34,428 bases of DNA from an uncultured Clostridia bacterium (GTDB lineage: Bacteria; Bacillota; Clostridia; Oscillospirales; Acutalibacteraceae): NCBI GenBank assembly GCA_947369085.1, contig CANBJR010000023.1, forward strand, positions 1 to 34,428, written 5' to 3'. Of the stretch, positions 15,800-23,367 are shown one piece after another; position 1 is the first letter of the stretch, and each line of letters starts with the position of its first letter. The position numbers were made by a program, and so were the translations under genes. Below the pieces are notes generated by a model. The model was not told where the DNA came from and searched no databases. It saw nothing but the letters and a program-made list of their open reading frames with translations.

Positions 15800-15969
15800 T
15801 TTATATGCTCCTTGTTTTGTCTAATTTATATATCAGCCTTTTAGCTTTTAAGCATAGCCTTTTTGCTATTGCTTATGGATTTTGGCTTTTTAAGCGTAAT
15901 TTGCAGTTGTACATCATTGAGCCTTCTGCGATTTTATGTAATCATTTACGCAAAGTTTTCATGAAACAG

Positions 15970-16246
15970 AAAACAAAAAAGACTTTTGTCCCATAAAGGG
16001 ACAAAAGTCTGAAATAACAACTTCTGCGGTACCACCCAAATTGACGATAATCGTCCGCTTAAACAGCATACTAACATATGCCTCCTGCTGTAACGGTCAG
16101 GCTCCGTCGGAAACTACTTGCACACGCTTTCGGTCCGCCCTCACAAGTCCATTCAGGTAAATCTCCGCTGTCGGCTCGCACCACCCGCCGACTCTCTGAA
16201 AGTTTTGATAAATCCTACTACTCTCGTTCACTGGTTTATTTTATTG
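15970..16246 (-). promoter_or_regulatory. Tryptophan T-box leader of trpBA
   Basis: On the minus strand the leader holds Stem I with the AGAGAGTCGG-type start region, a specifier loop CTGAATGGACTTG in which TGG (16149-16151) is the tryptophan codon, and the T-box core AATTTGGGTGGTACCGC (16026-16042) that pairs with the tRNA acceptor end. A terminator follows at 15981-16009. Uncharged tRNA-Trp should favour antitermination and trpBA expression. All parts lie in the expected order downstream of the promoter at 16252-16280. Confidence 0.95.
15981..16009 (-). terminator. T-box terminator hairpin
   Basis: A perfect 12-bp stem GACTTTTGTCCC/GGGACAAAAGTC (arms 15981-15992 and 15998-16009), with a T-rich run (15970-15980) on the minus-strand 3' side. 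Confidence 0.9.
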
Positions 16247-16251
16247 ATAAC

Positions 16252-16280
16252 ATTATATTACCGAATGTTTACTTTGTCAA
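16252..16280 (-). promoter_or_regulatory. Consensus promoter of the T-box-trpBA unit
   Basis: On the minus strand a perfect TTGACA (16275-16280), 17 bp, and a perfect TATAAT (16252-16257). With premature termination at the T-box, a strong promoter is expected. Confidence 0.85.
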
Positions 16281-16293
16281 TACTTTTTTTAAA

Positions 16294-16374
16294 CGTTATA
16301 TAAAACGGTTTTGAATTATAGGGCGGTATCTCGGGAGTCAGACATTAATCAGACTCTAACGCAAGATACAACTG
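16294..16374 (+). repeat. Dispersed repeat R1, copy C
   Basis: Begins CGTTATATAAAACGG and has the best palindrome of the three copies: GTATCTC, GAGTCAGACATTAATCAGACTC, then CAAGATAC, so GTATCT/AGATAC and GAGTC/GACTC can pair around ATTAAT. It starts 14 bp behind the trp promoter -35 box. Confidence 0.75.
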
Positions 16375-16580
16375 ACAATTTACAATTAACAATTAATGGT
16401 CGCTGTGCTCCGAATTTAAAATTGATATATTGGTTATGTTTCGGGACGTGTAGGAACCCGTCCCCTACGCAAAGTTTTGTTTGTTACTATAATGTTGATA
16501 TAATCGGTAAACCTTCATAGTTAATGTGGACACGGCGCGCCGTGTCCCTACGCAGATGTTGATATATCGGTTATGTTTCG
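16371..16580 (+). repeat. Mosaic of R3, R2 and CGTGTCCCTACG modules
   Basis: After R1 copy C come an R3 tract (16371-16396), ATGGTCGCTGTGCTCCGAAT, a partial R2 (16410-16448, ATTGATATATTGGTTATGTT), GGAACCCGTCCCCTACG, a palindrome GGACACGGCGCGCCGTGTCC (near 16528-16547) and a second partial R2 (16558-16580) that overlaps the stop codon of the acyl-CoA synthetase. No gene is visible. Confidence 0.65.
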
Positions 16581-18223
16581 TTTCTTAATGTTGTTCGCTT
16601 GATTTTCCCGCTGATAGTTTTCGGGAACTCGTCAACGATTTCAAGGTGCTGAATCCACTTGTACGAAGCCATACGCTTGTTGCAGAAATTTTTGATTTCG
16701 TTTTCCGTGTGTTTATCGTAAGCAGTGCCGTCAACAAGCTTTACAATAGCTTTAATAGCCTGACCTCTGTCCTTGTCGGGAACACCGATTACTGCACATT
16801 CAAGCACGTTCGGGTACTGCATAATCACGTTTTCAACCTCAAACGGTCCTACACGGAATCCTCTTGTCTTGATAAGGTCGTCGGCTCTGCCGACATACCA
16901 GTAAAAACCGTCCTCGTCCTTGTAGGCTGTGTCGCCCGTGTGGTAAACTCCGCCTCTCCAGACCTTTTCATAGAGCTTTTCGTCGCCGTAGTACGACATA
17001 AAAATTCCGTACTGCTTTCTGTCTTTCGGCGGATAAACAACAACCTCACCTGTTTCGTTTGCGCCGAGCTCATTGCCGTTTTCGTCGATGATATGAACGT
17101 CATAAAGCGGAGTAGGCTTGCCCATTGAACCCGGCTTTGCCACCGAGTCTTTGAGGTTTGCAAGCATAAGCACGCTTTCGGTCTGACCGAAACCCTCCAT
17201 AAGGTGAAGTCCCGTCTGCTCATAAACCTTTTTGAATACCTCGCTGTTGAGCGCTTCACCCGCTGTGGTGAGGTGTTCAAGCGCAGACAAATCGTACTTG
17301 TCCATACCGCGTTTAATGAAATATCTGTAAACCGTTGGCGGTGCGCAGAAAGACGTTACCTTATATTTTTCAATAATGCGCAAAAGTTTGCCGGGCGAAA
17401 ATTTGTCGAAGTCATATACCATTACTGCGCATCCGCAAAGCCACTGACCGTAGATTTTTCCCCACGACGCCTTGCCCCAGCCTGTTTCGGCAACAGTAAG
17501 GTGCAGTCCCTTTTCCTTTACGCACTGCCAGTATTTTGCGGTGATAATGTGACCGAGGGTGTAGGTGTGGTTGTGCTCAACCGCCTTTGGATAGCCTGTT
17601 GTGCCTGAGGTAAAGTAAATGAGCATCGGCTCTTCGGCTTTGGTGTCAACCCTTTCGAGTGTATCATCGGCATTTTCAACCTCGGTAGTAAAGTCAACCG
17701 TGCCGAAAAGTTTTTTCCTGCATACAAAAACTTTTTCAAGGGTGTTCGGCTGAGAAGCAACAGCCAGTAAGTCATCGGCAGTTGTGTCATCGGGAGTGCA
17801 GACAGCCGCAGTAATGTTTGCAATGTTTACTCTGTAGGAAATATCACTTTGAGTAAGAAGGTGCGTTGCAGGAATTATAATTGCGCCGAGCTTGTGCAGG
17901 GCAGGCGCTACGTACCAGTACTCATAGTTCCGCTTTAAGATAACAAGCACCTTGTCGCCCTTTTTGATTCCGTTGTTTCTGAAAACATTAGCCGCTTTGT
18001 TGCTCAGTCTGCTGATTTCGGCAAATGTAAAGGTTTTTTCTTCCTTTTCGGGATTTGTCCATACAACGGCTGTGTCGTCGGGAGCAAGCTCTGCCATTTT
18101 GTCAACTACGTCGTAGCCGAAGTTATAGTTTTCGGGAATGTCAAGCTCAAAGCTGAGCAGATTTCCGTTTTCGTCAAGTGTTTCTTTACAGAAATTTTTG
18201 TATAACTGCATATTAATTGCCAT
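16571..18223 (-). CDS. AMP-dependent acyl-CoA synthetase (medium-chain ACSM/AcsA-like)
   Basis: The protein is about 550 residues of the ANL adenylating family (PF00501). The phosphate loop is YFTSGTTGYPKAVEH; later motifs are EGFGQTES, YHTGDTAYKDEDGFYWYVGR and GYxxSG-like RGFRVGPFEVEN, and the catalytic lysine is in KTISGKIKRTTLR near the C-terminus. It activates a carboxylic acid with ATP and CoA to the acyl-CoA in the cytoplasm. The size and sequence fit the medium-chain/acetyl-CoA synthetase-like branch; the acid is unknown. The start is unsure: ATG 18223 has AGAAAGG only two bases away, ATG 18211 has it 14 bases away and a GTG lies at 18238. The last codons lie in a repeat. Confidence 0.85.
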   Translation of the reverse strand: MAINMQLYKNFCKETLDENGNLLSFELDIPENYNFGYDVVDKMAELAPDDTAVVWTNPEKEEKTFTFAEISRLSNKAANVFRNNGIKKGDKVLVILKRNYEYWYVAPALHKLGAIIIPATHLLTQSDISYRVNIANITAAVCTPDDTTADDLLAVASQPNTLEKVFVCRKKLFGTVDFTTEVENADDTLERVDTKAEEPMLIYFTSGTTGYPKAVEHNHTYTLGHIITAKYWQCVKEKGLHLTVAETGWGKASWGKIYGQWLCGCAVMVYDFDKFSPGKLLRIIEKYKVTSFCAPPTVYRYFIKRGMDKYDLSALEHLTTAGEALNSEVFKKVYEQTGLHLMEGFGQTESVLMLANLKDSVAKPGSMGKPTPLYDVHIIDENGNELGANETGEVVVYPPKDRKQYGIFMSYYGDEKLYEKVWRGGVYHTGDTAYKDEDGFYWYVGRADDLIKTRGFRVGPFEVENVIMQYPNVLECAVIGVPDKDRGQAIKAIVKLVDGTAYDKHTENEIKNFCNKRMASYKWIQHLEIVDEFPKTISGKIKRTTLRNET

Positions 18224-18224
18224 A

Positions 18225-18285
18225 GCCTTTCTGCCCACAAATAGTAATTAAAATTTCCTACAACCTTACTATGGGCAGATAAGGC
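18225..18285 (-). promoter_or_regulatory. Long hairpin over the ribosome binding site of the acyl-CoA synthetase gene
   Basis: On the minus strand GCCTT-A-TCTGCCCATAGTAA pairs with TTACTAT-TTGT-GGGCAGAAAGGC: about 19 bp with one bulged A and a 4-nt bulge, around an 18-nt loop. The 3' arm contains AGAAAGG, the only candidate ribosome binding site, so folding would hide it. This could be a translational switch or an inverted-repeat remnant. Confidence 0.55.
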
Positions 18286-18289
18286 GTAA

Positions 18290-18371
18290 ATGGCAATTTG
18301 GCCATCGCTCGTTGCCGCTTGCGGAAAACTGAGCGAGCAATATAATTTTTATAGTGTGAATTTTCACACTA
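18290..18371. other. Three further hairpins upstream of the acyl-CoA synthetase
   Basis: ATGGC/GCCAT (18290-18305), GCTCG/CGAGC enclosing CCGC/GCGG (18307-18338) and TAGTGTGAA/TTCACACTA (18352-18371). With the hairpin at 18225-18285 they form a structured stretch of about 150 nt. The remaining sequence up to 18660 is AT-rich with no supported gene. Confidence 0.5.
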
Positions 18372-18662
18372 AAACTTCCTTTTCAGTTGGTTTGCTGACG
18401 CATATAAAAGAATACATAATACATATATAATATCAGTTTTACTACGAATATTATTCTATATAAAAATCTGCTGAACTTCAATATGTAAAATTATGCTAAT
18501 TTAAAATATATTGCGCTTATTAATTCACCAACAGAATACTGTTATTCAATAATGGAAAAAACAGGAATTGCTAATTCATTTTCTGCATAATATACGGCAG
18601 ATTTGCTGTAAAAATGGAATCGCAGTCAATTTGCTTAAATTAAAGGTTCGCTCTGGTATAAA

Positions 18663-18692
18663 GAAAACCGCCCCCGATTTGGGAGCGGTTTT
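18663..18692. terminator. Terminator of the amylase gene
   Basis: AAAACCGC and GCGGTTTT arms with an inner CCC/GGG pairing, 27 bp beyond the amylase stop codon. T-rich sequence on both sides makes it usable in either direction. Confidence 0.75.
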
Positions 18693-18718
18693 TTGTTTGT
18701 TGTAAAAGATGTTAAGTT

Positions 18719-21700
18719 TTAGAAACTGCTGATCATACCTGCAATATATTTCTGAATCAGCGTTGCATCCTTAACGTTTACCGTGCCGTTTTTATCAACA
18801 TCGGCAGCCTTCATCTGAAGCGAGTTAAAGCTTTCAGTTCCTACAACATTTTTGAGAATGAGTGTTGCGTCGTCAATTTTAACATTGCCGTCGCCGTTTA
18901 CATCACCCAAAAGAATGCTGCTTTCAAGAGTTGTTGATGTGCTTATGGAAGCGTTTTCAAAACCTCTGATGTTTGAAATGTTCTGCATTTGGCTGTAATC
19001 AACAATTGAAGCAATGTGGAGAGTATCGGAAGAATCCGTATATCCAAGGCTTAAAATTTCGAGGTCAAGGTTAATTTCAGCATAGCCTGTTCCGATTATG
19101 TTGAACGTTACAGTAACAAAATCTGAGTTGTTGTCAAACGGAACAAGTTTTAATGTGGAGAAGTTACCCTTGATGTAGTTGTCCGTATTTTTAAATACGA
19201 GGTTTTTGCCTGCCGAAGGTGTGATAGTCTGCACACCATTTGACATATTGTCGGAGGCTTTGAATTCAAGCTTTGTATTGTCATAGGAAAGCGTCCACTG
19301 CGTGTCAACAACGTCCATATTAGAAGTCAGCTTGTAGGAAACTGTAATTGTACCCTCGTCCTTGTTAAAGGTTTTTGTTGCGGTCGGGAAAATATTTGAA
19401 GATGCAGTAATCTTAAGCTCATCTGTAGTGGGAGGAGTGGTTACGGGAGCCGTTGTTGCGGGAGCTGTTGTAACAGGTGTAGTTGTAACAGGAGCAGTTG
19501 TTGCAGGTACTGTTGTTACGGGAGCAGTTGTTACAGGAACTGTAGTTACGGGAGCCGTTGTTGCGGGAACTGTCGGAGAAGTGGGAATTTCGCCGCTTTC
19601 AATGTTGCCGTTTGACATATTATATGAATAAGTATCGGCAGAAAGTCCGTTTCTTGAAACGCTTACCTTGATTGTTGAAGATGAAGTAACAGTAACGCCT
19701 GTTGCAACGAACTCGCCTGTTACGTCGTCCGACTTAACCTTGTAGTCCTTGCCGCCAACATTAACGGTTACGTCTGCGTCGGGAACTGAGATACCTGTGA
19801 TTGTGGTCTTGCCCGAAACTGAGTAAGTAAGCCTTGGCTGTGCAAGCTTAAGAGCGCTCTTTGCATTCTGGAGCTTTGCAATCATATCGGTGATTGCTGT
19901 TTCGTCAGCGGTGTCGCCCTGTGCAATGAGTGCGTCGGCTGAAGTCATAAGTGAGCTTACAGTGCTCCATGTTGCGGAAGTATAGTCGGAGGCTGTCATA
20001 ATCTTAACCGCTCTTGCTTCCTTCTTAAGAAGAGCCATTCCGCTTAATGGGGTTTCAATTTTTTCAAGCTTGTATGATGTACAGCCCTCGTTTGTAACGG
20101 TGATGAGAACCTCGCCTGTGATGCCTGTGATGTCTCCTGTCTGTCCGTTGCCGCTTCCGAGGTTGAGAATAGCGTTTACAGAAGTGGTGTTGGGAATTGT
20201 AACAATGTAGTTGCCGTCCTCGTCTTTTTCGGAAAGCTTTGTTCCCGGCCAAGCGCCTGCGTATACTGTATCGTCATCGTCCCAGATGTAGATATTGGGA
20301 ACGATTGAGCTGTTGTAGGGCTTTACGTGGATAACAACCGAATCCTCGGTAGGTTCAGTACTTCCGTCGCCCGATGAGCCTGTTGAAACGATTTTTGAAG
20401 AATAGGAAGAATTCGTTACTTCGAGAACAGATGCACCGCTTAAGTTCTTAAGGTCTGCACTCTGTGTGCCGCTGCCGTTGTTGAGAACTACGTTGTAGGT
20501 TTCTGTAGTGTCAAGCTCGAGAACGTAGTTGCCGTCAGAGTCTTGCTGTGTGAGCTGTTTGCCGGGCCATGCGCCGTTGAGAGCAGTGCTTGAGCCTGTC
20601 CATACATAAGCGTAGGGAACTGAACCGTCCCATGTTTTAACTGTGATTTTTGCCTTTTCGGCAGGCTGAGTTGTGCCTGTAGGCTCTGTCGGAATCTGAC
20701 CCTGCGCAACCTTTAAGAATGAAAATTCTGATTTTGCACTGCCTCTTTCGTTTTCGCCCTCAAGAGTAACCTTGATTGTGTCGCCGTCATAAGCAGTGTT
20801 GCCGATTGTGAAGCTGTCGCCGTTTTTAACGATGAACTTGTTTCCGCCGTCAATTGAGCATTTTGCGCTTGTACATTCTTCAAGAGAAACTGTAACAGTC
20901 TGTGTGCCTGAGAATTTAGGTTCGCCCTTTACGGACATAAGCGGTCTGCCGTCGGGCTCCTGAATGAGGATTGTGCCATTTGCGCCGCTGTTGAATGTAA
21001 CCTTGCCGTTTGTAACCGTTGCAGAAGACTGGTCGTATGCGTTTACAAGGTACTGACCGTCTGCCCAGATTGGGGAAACGTCAATTGTAACGCTTGTGTT
21101 GGAGCTTGCGTAGATACAGCCTGCTGCCTTGTCGGTAACGCCGTTCTTGCTGTAGGTTCTGCCGAAAGCATAACCTGATGTTGTTGTAAGGTCTGTGTTG
21201 TCGCCTGCGCCGATTGAAACATGGTTGTTTCTAAATGTGCCGACCTTCTGCCAGTGAGCAAGCACTGCTGAATCGGCAGAATCCCAGTTCATATCACTGC
21301 GCAGTGAGTGACCTGCACCGCCGTTGCCGTCGTTAGGTACGCCCGAAACAAGCGGACGGTTTGTTTCATCGCCGTAGAAAATCTGAATACCGCCGGGGAG
21401 GAGCAGGAATGCAGAGCCTGTTGAAATAAGGTTGCCTCTTGCAAGGGTAGAGTCGTGCGATGAAATATAAGAAAGCTGGTTGAACTTGTCGTTTGAGTTG
21501 ATGGATGCTGCGTAGCCGTTGTAAATACCTTTGATTTTGTCGTTTGAAAGCAAGCCGCCGCCCTGAGTTTCAAAGTTAATCATTGAATCAAAGCCGCCCT
21601 GTGTGTAGTAGCCGTCATAGCCAGCGCCGATGTTGTGATCCCAGCACTCGCCTGTCATCCAGAAGTCCTCGTCCCAGTCAGCACCCGGCTTTGAGGGGTT

Positions 21701-22810
21701 GTTCTGACGCCATTCCTTAAGAGCGTCAACGCAGGTGTCCTTAAGAGTTTTCCACGAAGCAAAGTCAACGTGCTTTGCAGTATCGCAGCGGAAACCGTCA
21801 ACGCCGTAATCTCTTACCCATGTTGAAAGCCAGTATGAAATGGTGTTGGTAACAGTCTGCTTTTTGCCTGTTTTGCTCAGGTATGCGGAAAGCTCGTTTG
21901 TTTCCTGAGAAAGTCTGCCTTCCTTTGTCCACTTTGTCTTTAAAATGTTCGGAATTCCTACTGTTGCAGTTGACTCTGTCTTGAAATCGGGAAGTCCTGC
22001 AAGCGACATTGTAAGGTTGTCGCCGCCGCCTGCTGTGTAGCCTGCAACGCCGCAGCGAATCCAGTCAGCACCCCACCAGTTAGCCCAGTCGGCTGAACTT
22101 GAATCATAGTCGATGTAGCTGTGGTAGGTTGTGTTGTTAATATTCTGATGGCTGAAATAATCGCTCTCCCAGCCCGATTTAACAGTACCGTAGCCGTACT
22201 CGTCCATATCGTAGAGCGAGTTGTAACCCGAGTGGTTCATAACGATGTCGAGGACAACTCTGATTCCGTGCTCGTGAGCAGTGTCAACAAGAGTTCCGAA
22301 CTCCTCGGCAGTACCGAAGTTTGCGTCGGTCTGTGTGTAGTCGAGAACGTAGTAGCCGTGATATGAGTAGTGAGCGTAGCTGGGATTTTCGTTTCCGCCT
22401 ACAACATATCCGTGAATCTGCTCGTAGGGAGCTGAAATCCAGATAGCGTTCACTCCGAGGTCGTCAAAATATCCCTCGTTGATTGCCTGAGTTACGCCCG
22501 CAAAGTCGCCGCCGTGGAATGTACCTCTTGTGTCAATTCCGCTGACAACATTGCCGTTTTGGTCAAGTCCTCTGTTGTATGAGTGGTCGTTTGATGTGTT
22601 GCCGTTCTTGAAACGGTCGGTGAGAAGGAAGTATACTGACGCATTATCCCATGTGAAATTGTCGTCAGCGGCAATTGACGAGGCTGAAACAATGCTTGTT
22701 TCGCCAACGCTTGCCGCACTGGCAGTTGCAAATGAGAAAGAAATGCAGGACAGTATCATGCAAAGCACTAAAACAGCGCTTAAGCACTTCAGTAATCCTT
22801 TTCTTTTCAT
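18719..22810 (-). CDS. Secreted GH13 alpha-amylase with two CBM26-like modules, a cohesin-like module and a dockerin (amylosome Amy4/Sca1 type)
   Basis: The 1363-residue protein has a signal peptide (about 1-33, ending ATASAA). The GH13 domain (about 50-510) has DIVMNHSG (188-195), nucleophile Asp343 in FRCDTAKH, acid/base Glu388 in MTGECW and Asp453 in SSHDS. After a beta-domain to about 620 come two starch-binding CBM26-like modules (about 720-800 and 824-908, each with YxWxx..GAWPG), a helical FIVAR-like segment (925-990), an Ig-like module (993-1065), a Thr/Pro linker (1077-1130), a cohesin-like module (1131-1290) and a dockerin (1300-1363) with two calcium loops, DVNGDGNVKIDD and DVDKNGTVNVKD. 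It should cut alpha-1,4 links in starch outside the cell, dock onto a scaffold and hold another dockerin protein itself. AAGGAG precedes the ATG. It is divergent from a sugar importer. Confidence 0.93.
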   Translation of the reverse strand: MKRKGLLKCLSAVLVLCMILSCISFSFATASAASVGETSIVSASSIAADDNFTWDNASVYFLLTDRFKNGNTSNDHSYNRGLDQNGNVVSGIDTRGTFHGGDFAGVTQAINEGYFDDLGVNAIWISAPYEQIHGYVVGGNENPSYAHYSYHGYYVLDYTQTDANFGTAEEFGTLVDTAHEHGIRVVLDIVMNHSGYNSLYDMDEYGYGTVKSGWESDYFSHQNINNTTYHSYIDYDSSSADWANWWGADWIRCGVAGYTAGGGDNLTMSLAGLPDFKTESTATVGIPNILKTKWTKEGRLSQETNELSAYLSKTGKKQTVTNTISYWLSTWVRDYGVDGFRCDTAKHVDFASWKTLKDTCVDALKEWRQNNPSKPGADWDEDFWMTGECWDHNIGAGYDGYYTQGGFDSMINFETQGGGLLSNDKIKGIYNGYAASINSNDKFNQLSYISSHDSTLARGNLISTGSAFLLLPGGIQIFYGDETNRPLVSGVPNDGNGGAGHSLRSDMNWDSADSAVLAHWQKVGTFRNNHVSIGAGDNTDLTTTSGYAFGRTYSKNGVTDKAAGCIYASSNTSVTIDVSPIWADGQYLVNAYDQSSATVTNGKVTFNSGANGTILIQEPDGRPLMSVKGEPKFSGTQTVTVSLEECTSAKCSIDGGNKFIVKNGDSFTIGNTAYDGDTIKVTLEGENERGSAKSEFSFLKVAQGQIPTEPTGTTQPAEKAKITVKTWDGSVPYAYVWTGSSTALNGAWPGKQLTQQDSDGNYVLELDTTETYNVVLNNGSGTQSADLKNLSGASVLEVTNSSYSSKIVSTGSSGDGSTEPTEDSVVIHVKPYNSSIVPNIYIWDDDDTVYAGAWPGTKLSEKDEDGNYIVTIPNTTSVNAILNLGSGNGQTGDITGITGEVLITVTNEGCTSYKLEKIETPLSGMALLKKEARAVKIMTASDYTSATWSTVSSLMTSADALIAQGDTADETAITDMIAKLQNAKSALKLAQPRLTYSVSGKTTITGISVPDADVTVNVGGKDYKVKSDDVTGEFVATGVTVTSSSTIKVSVSRNGLSADTYSYNMSNGNIESGEIPTSPTVPATTAPVTTVPVTTAPVTTVPATTAPVTTTPVTTAPATTAPVTTPPTTDELKITASSNIFPTATKTFNKDEGTITVSYKLTSNMDVVDTQWTLSYDNTKLEFKASDNMSNGVQTITPSAGKNLVFKNTDNYIKGNFSTLKLVPFDNNSDFVTVTFNIIGTGYAEINLDLEILSLGYTDSSDTLHIASIVDYSQMQNISNIRGFENASISTSTTLESSILLGDVNGDGNVKIDDATLILKNVVGTESFNSLQMKAADVDKNGTVNVKDATLIQKYIAGMISSF
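19421..19582 (-). repeat. Thr/Pro linker repeat within the amylase gene
   Basis: Tandem 18-bp-class units encode TTAPVTTVP-like repeats (residues about 1077-1130). This flexible linker separates the catalytic and binding modules from the cohesin-dockerin end and may vary in length between strains. Confidence 0.8.
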
Positions 22811-22876
22811 GTGTTTGATCTCCTTTCAAAACTTCTGAATTTTTACGGGATTTGAAAAATTTCCCATTCGTATTGA

Positions 22877-22905
22877 ATTATAACATACTTTATGTATAAA
22901 TTCTA
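22877..22905 (-). promoter_or_regulatory. Possible amylase promoter
   Basis: On the minus strand TAGAAT (22900-22905), 17 bp, TATAAT (22877-22882), 67 bp before the ATG. The -35 match is poor, which may mean an activator is used. The rest of the 557-bp divergent region (22811-23367) is very AT-rich and holds no gene; I saw no clear catabolite-response element. Confidence 0.4.
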
Positions 22906-23220
22906 TAATAAAAACTTCAAAAAAGTAAAAACGTCATTATACACAATGCAAAACAGTTGAATTTATGCAATTTTACTTTTTGTATGTTTTTTGTGCTGAA
23001 ACTCATTTGTAATAAAATTTAACAATTTGAAACTAACAATTGGGTTTTAGCTATATTTCATATATTTTGCTTTTAAATTTCGACAAAATGCTTAAAATTC
23101 AAGCGTTACAACTGTCTGCAAAATTCAGCATTGTTTTACGAAAATCCGCATCATCTCTTATAAAATAACTAATTTTTAATAAAGATTAAAAAATATTTAT
23201 AAAAAATATATAAAACACTA

Positions 23221-23249
23221 TTGATAAATTCAAAAAATAATGTTATGAT
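23221..23249 (+). promoter_or_regulatory. Promoter of the sugar importer operon
   Basis: TTGATA (23221-23226), 17 bp, TATGAT (23244-23249), leaving a leader of about 112 nt before the ATG at 23368. Confidence 0.6.
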
Positions 23250-23264
23250 AACACTTGGAAAGGT

Positions 23265-23323
23265 TGCCGCAGTAACGAAACTGAAAGCAATGCTCTTTGA
23301 GCAATATTTCAGTATTTACGGCA
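23265..23323 (+). promoter_or_regulatory. Extended hairpin in the leader of the binding-protein gene
   Basis: Nested arms TGCC/GGCA, GTAA/TTAC, ACTGAAA/TTTCAGT and TGCTC/GAGCA fold most of the leader into one interrupted stem with a TTT loop. No T-run follows, so it is more likely an mRNA-stabilising or protein-binding structure than a terminator. Confidence 0.55.
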
Positions 23324-23367
23324 GTTGATTTCTTAATACTTATAATTTTTAAAAGGAGATTCCAAAA

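Noticed and set aside
15800..15969. Leader peptide gene between T-box and trpB
   Set aside because: No start with a ribosome binding site and no Trp codon cluster was found; the T-box already explains the control.
16078..16314. Plus-strand frame of 78 codons in the trp leader
   Set aside because: It is antisense to the T-box RNA and its promoter, and has no ribosome binding site.
19362..19631. Plus-strand frame with VVTGAVVAGTVV-type repeats
   Set aside because: It is the shadow of the Thr/Pro linker repeats of the amylase on the other strand.
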